Positions 26,201 through 34,357 of a stretch of 64,000 bases of DNA are shown in pieces. The notes beneath the pieces were generated by a model, which saw only the letters and a program-made list of their open reading frames with translations, was not told the origin of the DNA and did no database searches. Position numbers and translations under genes: made by a program. Source of the DNA: Microbulbifer celer. Its GTDB lineage: Bacteria > Pseudomonadota > Gammaproteobacteria > Pseudomonadales > Cellvibrionaceae. The stretch lies in contig NZ_CP087715.1 in NCBI RefSeq assembly GCF_020991125.1, forward strand, positions 1,019,501 to 1,083,500. Direction: 5' to 3'. Positions within the stretch are counted from its first letter, which is position 1; each line of letters starts with the position of its first letter.

Positions 26201-26683
26201 CGAGCATTCACCCTTGGCTCTGGTGATAATCTCATTGACCAGAGCCGCAGTAAATAACGATTTAGACAAGTAGTGACGGCCACCGGATTTAGCCACAACA
26301 ATTAACCCTAACTCGGTTTCGATGACACGCTCGATGTCTGACCATAATAGCGCTGTTTTCACGTGGGTATTCTGTGTGGTTATTCCAGCTTCATCGACAG
26401 TTAATGTCACTTCACTGCCGCCACTTTTACCCCACATCTGTCGCGCCAGCCACCAGGCCCGTCGAAATCGAATATGAAGCAGTTCCAGAAGAGCTAAAGC
26501 GATCAGCATGTAACCCAGAACTTTGGAATGCTCGGTGAAAATCAGTGTTCCAACACCGGCAGCGAGCAGTAGTACAGGGAATAGATAATTGGGTTTGGCG
26601 TTTTTTCCATGAGGTAGCGACTGATCAAAACATTCGGCAAGGTAATCTCGGGATAAGGTGAATTGTGTCTTGAAAGATTGCAT
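26198..26683 (-). CDS. YcxB-like membrane protein
   Basis: This 161-residue protein has an N-terminal soluble strand (FKTQFTLSRDYLAECF), two adjacent TM helices (about 33-68, YLFPVLLLAAGVGTLIF and LGYMLIALALLELLH) and a C-terminal bPH-like part (SEVTLTVDEAGITTQNTHVKTALLWSDIERVIETELGLIVV). This order is that of YcxB-domain proteins, whose function is unknown. It stands between the GNAT fragment and the deaminase gene, and is moderately A+T-rich. Confidence 0.7.
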   Translation of the reverse strand: MQSFKTQFTLSRDYLAECFDQSLPHGKNAKPNYLFPVLLLAAGVGTLIFTEHSKVLGYMLIALALLELLHIRFRRAWWLARQMWGKSGGSEVTLTVDEAGITTQNTHVKTALLWSDIERVIETELGLIVVAKSGGRHYLSKSLFTAALVNEIITRAKGECS

Positions 26684-26764
26684 GAAACCGCTTTTCGTAT
26701 CTGTTTAATTAAATGTATAGCGGCACTGTAGCGGAACTGTAGTGCCACGCCCAATGAGGCCTGT

Positions 26765-27349
26765 TTATTGATCGTCGCGCTTTTTCAATGCGCTTACGCC
26801 CTGCCAATCCTCCAGGTCCTGGTCGGGTTTTTCAGAACGAAAGCGGGCGTAAAGCTTGATTCCGAGGCTGTCCTCCAAGACTTTTACCTGGACGCCTCTG
26901 CTTTCCAGGAGACTCTCATTGCCGGAGGCATTTGTCACGTCTCCGATGACTACCTGGCTGAAGCCCCTCATGTAAATTAATGTCGCACATATGTCACATG
27001 GACTCAGGCTGGTAAACAGCGTTGTTTTGCTGAAGTCAATGCGGCCAGCGTCTCGAATAGCGGAAGTCTCACCGTGGTTGTAGGGATGGCTTTCCTGGAC
27101 AAGGGTATTGTGCCCCTTTCCCAGGATTTCTCTTGTCGAGTTGTCAACGATAACCGCGCCAATCGGGCAGCCTCCTTCGTTGTAGCTCTTCTCCGCGAGT
27201 AATACAGCGACGCGCATTAGATCGGTATCTGATAGCCCCAGAGTAAACTCCTGGTCCATCAGAACATCCAGGCTTCGCGTCGGCATATGCGCTATTGCTC
27301 TCAATGCTTCATCGTTTTTATCTGTCTGCTTGTTGAAAAGAGTCTTCAT
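26765..27349 (-). CDS. Cytidine/deoxycytidylate-family nucleoside or cytosine deaminase
   Basis: This 194-residue protein contains the zinc deaminase motifs HGETSAIRDAG (H-x-E) and LSPCDICATLIYMRG (P-C-x-x-C). GGCPIGAVIVDNSTREILGKGHNT precedes them. The residue order and the glycine-rich substrate strand resemble the guanine/cytosine deaminase branch (yeast Fcy1, GuaD) more than tRNA adenosine deaminase. An N-terminal extension of about 35 residues is unusual. It is monocistronic as far as can be seen. Substrate uncertain. Confidence 0.85.
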   Translation of the reverse strand: MKTLFNKQTDKNDEALRAIAHMPTRSLDVLMDQEFTLGLSDTDLMRVAVLLAEKSYNEGGCPIGAVIVDNSTREILGKGHNTLVQESHPYNHGETSAIRDAGRIDFSKTTLFTSLSPCDICATLIYMRGFSQVVIGDVTNASGNESLLESRGVQVKVLEDSLGIKLYARFRSEKPDQDLEDWQGVSALKKRDDQ

Positions 27350-27447
27350 GTCATTTGTCCTTGAACCCGATCTGTGCCGGGTGTCTATTCACCGGCCTGT
27401 AGTAGTCAACTCTTTTTACAGCATAAACCGCGTATTGCAGAATACCG

Positions 27448-28314
27448 TTATGCCTGCAATAACATACTATATTGGGTCACCGGAATCAGGCGAGACGGAT
27501 TCAGGTCTCGTACCTCATTGCCGACATGCATGACACTGCAGAAATAGTGCTGTTTTGTCAGAAATTCATCGTAGGTGGCTGCCACCCCGTCGATTTCCTG
27601 CATGCGAGCCAGATAGCCTGAAAGCGCGGGATAGTCGGCGATATACCGGTAGCAGCACTTGAACAGCGGGTGATAGACGCTGTCAAAACGCAATAGCGTC
27701 GGCAGCAGAAAGAGGTCGCTCTCACTCGGTGTGTTGCCGAGCAGATACGGCTGCTCCGCCAGGCGCAGCTCGAGGCGGTCGAGCGACTGAAACAATACGG
27801 CCAGCTTCCGTTCGTACTCTCCTTGGCTAGTGGCAAAACCGACTTCGTACACCGCTCGATTGACATGGCGGTGCAGCCATAGGTTCATGGCGTCGATCTG
27901 GTCCACCAGCTGGGTGGGAGCCAGTTCCCGCTCAATCGCGTGAGCGCCGTCCATTCCCGTCGCAATAAATCGCGTGATTTGCGCCGAATCCGATGACAGC
28001 AGCTTCTTCGTTGACAGGTCTACCAGCAGCGGCACCGAGGGTGTCGCGTCCACACCCGGCTGCAGTCGCCGGTACACGTTCCGCAGGGAATTTTCCCCGA
28101 GCAGGGGTTCATCGGCGGGCGCTATCTCCCAGCCCGCCGGGCCCTTGATGTTGTTCATCCAGGTATAACTCACATGGTCGCGCAAGCCGGTCAGTGCCAG
28201 CGCTGTGAGTATCCGGTGACAGAAGGGGCAACCCCAGGCGAGGTACAGGTGAAGCCGGGATTCCATCGTTGGCCGCGGGATCTTTGTCTCCACAGAGTTT
28301 TTAGCGGTCATCAT
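27448..28314 (-). CDS. Glutathionyl-hydroquinone reductase-like (Xi/Omega class) glutathione S-transferase
   Basis: This 288-residue protein has a catalytic Cys in LYLAWGCPFCHRILTALAL, which is CPWAHR in typical Xi-class enzymes (YqjG/ECM4). It continues with YTWMNNIKGPAGW and an all-helical C-terminal domain with PSESDLFLLPTLLRFDSVYHPLFKC. Members remove glutathione from glutathionyl-hydroquinones. The extra Cys in CPFC is odd for the class and gives a CxxC-like pair. GGAG lies eight bases before the first of two adjacent ATGs. Confidence 0.82.
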   Translation of the reverse strand: MMTAKNSVETKIPRPTMESRLHLYLAWGCPFCHRILTALALTGLRDHVSYTWMNNIKGPAGWEIAPADEPLLGENSLRNVYRRLQPGVDATPSVPLLVDLSTKKLLSSDSAQITRFIATGMDGAHAIERELAPTQLVDQIDAMNLWLHRHVNRAVYEVGFATSQGEYERKLAVLFQSLDRLELRLAEQPYLLGNTPSESDLFLLPTLLRFDSVYHPLFKCCYRYIADYPALSGYLARMQEIDGVAATYDEFLTKQHYFCSVMHVGNEVRDLNPSRLIPVTQYSMLLQA

Positions 28315-28403
28315 TGAGTTGCTCCAATTTGACGTGATTAGTAAGGCTTGCGCGGGCGCTTAAGGCCTTGTTGTTACCGGCCGGCACCCGCGCCTCCTGC
28401 CGG

Positions 28404-29390
28404 TTACCGGATCGGAATCGCGACCGGGCGGATCGGCGCTGCATCGGCGCCGCGCAGCTTCAGTGAGCCACCGATAAAAGCGAATTCGTAGACTTTGTCT
28501 TTGGATAGGTCTTCCAGGTAGGCGAGCTCTATGATCGGCGCACCCTGCTGTGCGAGCAGGTAGGTGTGAACCGGCACATAGTCGGTCTCCAGCTCGGAAG
28601 GGAATGACTCAAAGCTCAGGTTGTCTGCGCCCACCACCATGGCGCCGCTCTCCTCGACCAGGAAGCGGGCTGCTGCCAGTCCAATACCCGGGGGATTGTC
28701 CATATAAGCGGCGGCATCCGCGTAACGTTTCATGCGGCCGGTGCGGATCAGTACCACATCCCCCTCGCGCAGGGATACGTCCTGCCATTCCAGCGCCGCA
28801 ACCAGATCCTTCCGCGTAATCCGGTAGCCATCGGGGAGCATGTCGAGGCCCTTTGCCGCGGCCACGTCAATCAGGACGCCGCGCGCCACCAGCGGGGGAA
28901 TTTTTTCCGCCCCGGCGACTTTCCAGCCCCGGTCGCCCAGGTGTTCCTCGGCGCTGAAGCCGTTCCAGATTTCTCCGTTCAATCCGAAATGCACCAGAGC
29001 ATCTATATGTGTGCCCATATGGGTGTACATGGAGACGGCGGCCCCGGTATAGCTGACATGCTCGTTCATGGTGGTGCCGACGTGCAGCGGGTCGTCCACT
29101 ACCGTGCCATCGGGCGTGTGCGTCATCCAGATGCGGTAGTGCGGATCGCCCGCCGCCTGCCAGCTCGGCATCCCGATAAAGTACTCCACCGACAGATCGT
29201 AAACGCTGCCGCCAGAGACCCGGGACAACACATCGCTGCGGGACTCTTCGGTAATAAGGTTGAGGCGGCCGATTTCATCCTCCGCGCCCCAAGGGCTCTG
29301 GCCGACGCTGCGCGGGGCGGCATCGGCGGTGGAGGCAACGGCAAGCTGCAGCGCAGCGGTGATGACTAAGTGTGAGAAAGCGGATTTCAT
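28404..29390 (-). CDS. Secreted cyclase-family (KynB-like) hydrolase
   Basis: ATG 29390, preceded by AGAGGA, gives 328 residues with a signal peptide (ITAALQLAVASTADAA). The mature part is a cyclase/kynurenine-formamidase fold: YDLSVEYFIGMPSW, metal-binding HMGTHIDALVHFG (H-x-x-T-H-x-D), GVLIDVAAAKG, VLIRTGRMKRYAD, and VVGADNLSFESFPSELETDYVPVHTYLLAQQGAPIIELAYLEDL. Such enzymes hydrolyse cyclic amides, lactones or formamides using Zn or Mn. Export distinguishes it from cytosolic KynB. Divergent from the adjacent LysR gene, which probably controls it. Substrate unknown. Confidence 0.87.
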   Translation of the reverse strand: MKSAFSHLVITAALQLAVASTADAAPRSVGQSPWGAEDEIGRLNLITEESRSDVLSRVSGGSVYDLSVEYFIGMPSWQAAGDPHYRIWMTHTPDGTVVDDPLHVGTTMNEHVSYTGAAVSMYTHMGTHIDALVHFGLNGEIWNGFSAEEHLGDRGWKVAGAEKIPPLVARGVLIDVAAAKGLDMLPDGYRITRKDLVAALEWQDVSLREGDVVLIRTGRMKRYADAAAYMDNPPGIGLAAARFLVEESGAMVVGADNLSFESFPSELETDYVPVHTYLLAQQGAPIIELAYLEDLSKDKVYEFAFIGGSLKLRGADAAPIRPVAIPIR

Positions 29391-29613
29391 CGTGTTTTTC
29401 CTCTGATGGTTGTTTTGGCCACAGCACACCTTCGAGGTGGCTGAAAACTGTGCAGCGTCGCGGGGCCGCTTCAATGCTCCGGTGACGGGCTCCCCGGGAA
29501 CGTGTTGCCGCGGGGAGTAGCGCCGTGGAAGACACGATACTGGTTTCTTAATCGTTGATAATCCCGACAATCGGAATTACATTGTTCACGAATTTTTATC
29601 AATCGAAGTAAAT

Positions 29614-30516
29614 ATGGATTCTCTTACGGATGTCGCCGTCTTTGCGCAGGTGGTGGACAGTGGCAGTTTCACCGCGGCGGCAGAGCGACTGTCGCTGTCC
29701 AAATCGGTGGTCAGCAAATACGTCACGCGGCTGGAAAAGCGTCTCGGCGCCCGGCTGCTGAACCGCACCACACGGCGCCTCAGCCTGACTGAGGCCGGGA
29801 GAGTCTTTTACGAGCGGAGCCTGCACGGGCTGCGGGAGATCGAGGAGGCGGAAGCGGAGGTCACACGTCTGCAGGGGGAGCCGCGCGGGGTGTTGCGGAT
29901 CAATACGCCGATGTCATTTGGTGTTCTACATATAGCGCCGATCATTCCGGAATTTACCCGCCGCTACCCGGAACTGTCGGTGGACATGAACCTGGACGAT
30001 CGCAAGGTCGACGTGATCCAGGAGGGCTTTGATGTCTCGGTAAGAATTTCCGAGCTGCCCGACTCGTCCCTGGTGGCGCGGCGCCTGGGCCCGTGTCGCC
30101 ACGCGATCGTCGCTTCCCCCGAGTACCTTGCGCGCCGGGGTACACCGAAAACGCCGCAGCAGCTCCAGGATCACAACATCATCACTTACCGCTACCAGGA
30201 ATCCGGACAGGAATGGCACTTTCGCGCAGCGGGTGACAAGCCGGTTTCCGTGCCTGTGTCCGGATCTATCCAGATGAATAACAGCCTCGCGCTGCGCGAA
30301 GCCCTGCTGAACGGCGCGGGCATAATGCGCGCCCCGACATTTGTGGTGGGGCAGGACATCAAGGCGGGCAGGCTACGCCCGCTCCTGACAAACTTCGAAA
30401 CCCTGGAAGTCTCGATTTACCTGGTGTTCGCCCAACGGCAGTATCTTTCACCCAAGGTTCGGGCATTTGTGGATTTTATGGCCGAGTGTTTTGCGGAGGG
30501 GCCGCATTGGGACTGA
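29614..30516 (+). CDS. LysR-type transcriptional regulator
   Basis: A 300-residue protein with an N-terminal winged HTH (FAQVVDSGSFTAAAERLSLSKSVVSKYVTRLEKRLGARLLNRTTRRLSLTEAG split over residues 8-60) and a periplasmic-binding-like effector domain (GVLRINTPMSFGVLHIAPIIPEF, RRLGPCRHAIVASPEYLARRG). The sequence is typical of the DhcR/AaeR-like branch that senses aromatic acids. It is transcribed away from the secreted cyclase gene, with a 223-base shared promoter region, so it is likely its regulator. Confidence 0.9.
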   Translation: MDSLTDVAVFAQVVDSGSFTAAAERLSLSKSVVSKYVTRLEKRLGARLLNRTTRRLSLTEAGRVFYERSLHGLREIEEAEAEVTRLQGEPRGVLRINTPMSFGVLHIAPIIPEFTRRYPELSVDMNLDDRKVDVIQEGFDVSVRISELPDSSLVARRLGPCRHAIVASPEYLARRGTPKTPQQLQDHNIITYRYQESGQEWHFRAAGDKPVSVPVSGSIQMNNSLALREALLNGAGIMRAPTFVVGQDIKAGRLRPLLTNFETLEVSIYLVFAQRQYLSPKVRAFVDFMAECFAEGPHWD

Positions 30517-31281
30517 GCTGCGAATAGCCGCTATTCGCGAATACCTCGGTGGAAGCGAAAAAGGCAATTTTCTGCTTGATTTCATCCATCTTAAATTCAT
30601 GGGGATTGATTAGGGGGAGGCGCAAGAACTTCTTTCTGCCCCCAATCATCACCCTGTTGTTACTTCAATATTGCGGCACCAAACTTTTATCGAATACCAC
30701 GCCCGCCAGGTTGCCTTTTGTCGCCTGTAAACCCTGATTCCGATATGCCTCAAGCTGAGCTTGGATATCCGTCAGTGTGCTGATTCGGGCTCGTTGCTGC
30801 TCGAGACATTTAAGGGCTTTCTCACACTCCACTTTGCGTTGTTTTTTCGTCAAAGTTTGATCGTTTTCCTTGGCGTAATACTCCGTATCCATGGTCTCGT
30901 AATTCTGGATTATGGCTTTTATCAATCTCACTTCATGGAGAAAATTTGTAATCCGAATACCGTTGTGTACTCGAGTTTCATAAATAATCCCTTATTTCAT
31001 CGGGTCAATATATGGAGACTTATCGTAGAGGTTTTTCTCCGGGCAGATTTTTCACGTTACTCATTTGGTGAAATAGGGCGTCAAAATTTTACTCTGACCC
31101 CAATTGTTCCAGTTGTTATTGTTAAGAGTCCACTCCATTAGAGATCGTAATGATGACGCTTATATAAACGAAAAATGTAACTCGATTAAATTCGTGACAG
31201 GAATTTATTGTGTCATATTTCAAAACCAAAACCTGTGCTAATAATGGCGGGCATCGAACACAACAGTAACCGGGATTTTTC
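30517..31281. other. Mostly non-coding A+T-rich stretch after the LysR gene
   Basis: Only one weakly supported small frame (30665-30931, minus) lies here. Two similar sites in the same orientation, TTCTTTCTGCCCCCAATCA at 30629-30647 and TTTTACTCTGACCCCAATT at 31087-31105, enclose it. The second resembles a sequence often met beside REP-associated transposase genes; no transposase is visible. The bases from about 31130 to 31281 hold nothing I can name apart from A+T-rich promoter-like DNA before the secreted-protein gene. Confidence 0.4.
30665..30931 (-). CDS. Small hypothetical protein, up to 88 residues
   Basis: A charged, probably helical protein (NDQTLTKKQRKVECEKALKCLEQQRARI, here given as two overlapping parts: NDQTLTKKQRKVECEKAL and CLEQQRARISTLTDIQ) ending NLAGVVFDKSLVPQY. 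The start could be the Met at 30931 or a second Met 13 codons on. No family is recognised. The regular heptad-like spacing suggests a coiled coil. It may be a real small gene or chance. Confidence 0.35.
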   Translation of the reverse strand: MRLIKAIIQNYETMDTEYYAKENDQTLTKKQRKVECEKALKCLEQQRARISTLTDIQAQLEAYRNQGLQATKGNLAGVVFDKSLVPQY

Positions 31282-31839
31282 ATGAAAATTTTTAATACTA
31301 TTCGGAATGCATGTCTATTCGCTCTCGTCGCATGGTCCGTGGCCGCCGGTGCGCTCCTCGGGCTCTCCCTCGTCGCGGTGCCGGCCCAGGCGCAGTCCGT
31401 GGATACGATTACCTGCACCGGTAGTTCGAACACGACTTACGATCCACCCATCACCAACCAGCCGGCAACCGTCACCTTCTCAGACGATTCGGTCTATGCA
31501 CCATGCGAATCGACGGTGCCCGGCATCACCGCCGGAAGCGGGAGTTTCTCGAGCCCGGTGGCGGGCAGGTCTTGCCTGTCCCTGCTCGAGATGTACCCGG
31601 TGACCGTCTTCATCGATTGGAACAATGGCCAATCCAGCACTCTCCAGCTCAATGCAGTCACGAATATCGGAGCCGGTGTGTACACCGTGACGCAAACCGG
31701 AACGGTCACGGACGGGCTCTTCCTGGGACGCAGCGCCGTGCGTCAGTTGGTTGCCCCGTCGATCGATATCCTGGCGTGCACCCTGGGATTAGGCAGCGTG
31801 TCTTCGATCGGCTTCACCGGGGTTCTGGCGATCCTGTGA
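31282..31839 (+). CDS. Secreted hypothetical protein with four cysteines
   Basis: This 185-residue protein starts with a long signal peptide (basic KIFNTIRNA, hydrophobic core, ending PAQAQS). The mature part is Ser/Thr/Val-rich, beta-like and has four Cys (ITCTG, YAPCES, GRSCLS, LACTLG), suggesting two disulfides. It is followed directly by the broken LysE gene and the IS66 remnant and is richer in G+C than the DNA just upstream. Similar short secreted proteins occur in actinobacteria. Function unknown; it may be part of acquired DNA. Confidence 0.65.
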   Translation: MKIFNTIRNACLFALVAWSVAAGALLGLSLVAVPAQAQSVDTITCTGSSNTTYDPPITNQPATVTFSDDSVYAPCESTVPGITAGSGSFSSPVAGRSCLSLLEMYPVTVFIDWNNGQSSTLQLNAVTNIGAGVYTVTQTGTVTDGLFLGRSAVRQLVAPSIDILACTLGLGSVSSIGFTGVLAIL

Positions 31840-31920
31840 GGGTTGGGGTCGCGCCACCGCCAAAAAAACACTCTCGACAAACGTTCCCCGGCACGGATGC
31901 TGGCCGCAAGGGAGACCCTC

Positions 31921-32040
31921 ATGCCGTTTGAAATCTGGGCCGCCTTTGCCGCGGCGTCCGCGATTCTCTTGATCGTTCCCGGGCCGACGTTTCTGCTCGT
32001 CGTGTCCTATGCACTCGGCCAGGGCTGGCACTTACGCGGA
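31921..32040 (+). pseudogene. LysE-family exporter, 5' fragment
   Basis: From ATG 31921 the frame reads PFEIWAAFAAASAILLIVPG then PTFLLVVSYALGQGW, the first helix and signature of LysE/RhtB exporters. Resemblance stops abruptly near 32028, after which the frame is Arg-rich and unrelated. About 35 of the usual 205 residues remain. The break lies 140 bases before the left end of the IS66 remnant, so a rearrangement here removed the rest. Confidence 0.75.
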
Positions 32041-32175
32041 TTGCGGAAGGCCCGCATCCGGCTATTTGCTATTGTGTCTGCGGCGGCGCCCGCCGGGGCA
32101 GAAAGCCAATTGTCGCGAACGGCGTGCAATCGCCGGCGCGAGGGAGGAAGAAGTGTATCTCGGGCTCGATTAATC

Positions 32176-32716
32176 GTAAGCGTCCGATTAACTCATCTAT
32201 GCAGCTGGATTCTTCCCCGTAATTTAGGTGTCCACCTATACAGCAGCTCTATGACATAGAGTGGGACGCCAAAGGGCTCACCGTAGACGTGAGAAAACAA
32301 CTCCGCCAGCAGCGGTCAAAGCCGCTACTGAACAGTCTCTACCAATGGTTGATGACGCACCGCCAAAAGGTACCCAACGGATCGGCAACCGCCAAGGCCA
32401 TCGACTACAGCGTGAAGCGCTGACACGCTACTGTGATGATGGCACCGTGCCCATCGACAACAACCATGTCGAAAACCAGATCCGGCCGTGGGCACTGGGG
32501 TGTAGCAACTGGCTGTTTGCCGGTAGTTTACGCAGTAGTCAACGTGCGGCCACGATCATGAGTCTGATCCAGTCAGCCAAGATGAATGGTCATGATCCGT
32601 ATGCGGATATGAAAGATGTGATGCAGCGATTACCGATGTATCACGCCAGTGCTATCGACGAGCTTCTACCTCATAGCTGGGTTCCCGCTGACAAGGTGTG
32701 ATGTCCGGACGCTTAC
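32176..32716 (+). mobile_element. IS66-family remnant with both terminal inverted repeats
   Basis: GTAAGCGTCCG (32176-32186) and its reverse complement CGGACGCTTAC (32706-32716) are the IS66-type ends, which start GTAAGCG. Between them is only the C-terminal part of the transposase: LYDIEWDAKGLTVDVRKQLR and SATAKAIDYSVKR in one frame (from about 32250). A frameshift near 32415 follows, then VPIDNNHVENQIRPWALGCS, NWLFAGS and IIMSLIQSAKMNG-like residues to the stop at 32701. The element is about 540 bp instead of about 2.5 kb. The flanking 8 bases (GATTAATC and AATATACA) differ, so there is no target duplication. Confidence 0.85.
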
Positions 32717-32743
32717 AATATACAAGAGGCTATATATGACCAT

Positions 32744-32768
32744 AAAAAAAGCGGGCTTTCGCCCGCTT
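32744..32768 (-). terminator. Rho-independent terminator of nrdB
   Basis: On the minus strand AGCGGGC pairs with GCCCGCT around GAAA and is followed by seven T residues (AAAAAAA at 32744-32750 on the + strand). It lies about 75 bases beyond the nrdB stop. Confidence 0.9.
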
Positions 32769-32841
32769 CAATACCTCTCTTCCTGTGAGCGACTTCTTTT
32801 TGTAGTAAATCCTTTTCTACAGTCGATGCATATTCAGTGTC

Positions 32842-34131
32842 TTACCACTGCAGTGCACCGCCAGTCTGGTATTCGATAACCCGCGTTTCGAAGAAGTTCT
32901 TCTCCTTGCGCAGGTCCATGATCTCGGACATCCAGGGGAAGGGGTTCTGGGCGCCGGGGAATTGTTCTTTCAGGCCAAGCTGGCTGAGACGGCGGTTGGC
33001 GATGAAGTGGAGGTATTCTTCCATCATCGCGGCATTCATGCCGAGTACGCCGCGGGGCATGGTGTCGCGGGCGTAGGCGACTTCCAGTTCCATGCCTTCC
33101 AGGATCATCTGGGTCACTTCCTGCTGGAACGGTTCGGTCCACAGGTGTGGGTTTTCCAGTTTGATCTGGTTGATGACGTCGATGCCGAAGTTGAGGTGCA
33201 TGGACTCGTCGCGCAGGATGTACTGGAACTGCTCGGCAACGCCGGTCATCTTGTTGCGGCGGCCCATGGACAGGATCTGGGTGAAGCCACAGTAGAAGAA
33301 GATGCCTTCGGTAACGGCGTAGAAGGCGATCAGGTTGCGCAGCAGTTCCTGGTCGGTCTCCGGGGTGCCGGTCTGGAAGGTGGGGTTGCCGATGGACTGG
33401 GTGTGCTTGAGGCTCCAGGCGGCTTTCTTGGCGACGCTGGGTACTTCGCGGTACATGTTGAAGACTTCGCCTTCGTCCATGCCCAGGGACTCTACACAGT
33501 ACTGGTAGGCGTGGGTGTGGATGGCTTCTTCAAAGGACTGACGCAGGATGTACTGGCGGCATTCCGGGTTGGTGATATGGCGGTAGATGGCCAGCACCAG
33601 GTTGTTGGCTACCAGGGAGTCTGCGGTGGAGAAGTAGCCCAGGGAGTATTCCACGATGCGACGCTCGTCCTCGGTCAGACCGTCGGGGTCTTTCCACATG
33701 GACACGTCTTTGTTCATGTTGACTTCCTGCGGCATCCAGTGGTTGGCGCAGCCGTCCAGGTATTTCTGCCAGGCCCAGTCGTATTTGAACGGTACCAGCT
33801 GGTTGAGGTCGGCGCGGCAGTTGATGATGCGCTTCTCGTCCACTTCGATACGGGCGGCGCCCATTTCCAGCTCTTCCAGGCCCGGGGCCGGGTCCAGGTT
33901 GTTGACGGCGCTGCGTGCGGCTTCCACGGCGGAAGACGCGGCTACTGCAGAGGCGGCCTCTTTCTGGGCCGCGGTCGGTGCCGGGGCACTGCTGGCGCTG
34001 CCTGTTTCGTAGGCTGCGCCGGGTTCGGTGACTGCCTGCTGCTCGGATTGCAGCGCACCCGGCACCGGTTGCGGTTCGCTCTTTTTCTTTTCGGGTTGTG
34101 ACGGTGTGTCGAAATCGTCCCAGCTCAGCAT
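32842..34131 (-). CDS. nrdB: Ribonucleoside-diphosphate reductase, beta subunit (class Ia)
   Basis: This 429-residue subunit houses the diiron-tyrosyl radical cofactor. After an N-terminal extension of about 85 residues rich in Ala, Ser and Pro comes the ferritin-like core: [18 protein letters not shown], radical Tyr in [30 protein letters not shown] with Glu and His iron ligands, and [15 protein letters not shown] with the second set. The C-terminal tail ends QTGGALQW. E. coli NrdB has 376 residues, so the N-terminal tail is extra, as in pseudomonads. The gene is 226 bases downstream of nrdA in the same direction. Confidence 0.97.
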   Translation of the reverse strand: MLSWDDFDTPSQPEKKKSEPQPVPGALQSEQQAVTEPGAAYETGSASSAPAPTAAQKEAASAVAASSAVEAARSAVNNLDPAPGLEELEMGAARIEVDEKRIINCRADLNQLVPFKYDWAWQKYLDGCANHWMPQEVNMNKDVSMWKDPDGLTEDERRIVEYSLGYFSTADSLVANNLVLAIYRHITNPECRQYILRQSFEEAIHTHAYQYCVESLGMDEGEVFNMYREVPSVAKKAAWSLKHTQSIGNPTFQTGTPETDQELLRNLIAFYAVTEGIFFYCGFTQILSMGRRNKMTGVAEQFQYILRDESMHLNFGIDVINQIKLENPHLWTEPFQQEVTQMILEGMELEVAYARDTMPRGVLGMNAAMMEEYLHFIANRRLSQLGLKEQFPGAQNPFPWMSEIMDLRKEKNFFETRVIEYQTGGALQW

Positions 34132-34357
34132 GATTTCTCCCCTTATCTTTTGGTCGAGCTGCCTGTGGGGCAGGGAGCTCCGGAATATGTGATGGGCGAC
34201 CTGCGCCCGGCCCGGGCTTTTACTCTGGTACTGAGTTTTGTGCCCGTGCCGGGGCGGCGCTTATGGTCTTGGTTGCGCAGCCACTTTCACGCAATGGAAA
34301 TTGAACAAAAGTGCTGCGCGGTGCTCTCCCCCGAGAGTCTTTGATACGGTATGAACC

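Noticed and set aside
32962-34101. 379-codon open frame opposite nrdB
   Set aside because: Antisense shadow of a certain gene; Val/Phe/Gly-rich with no recognisable domain.
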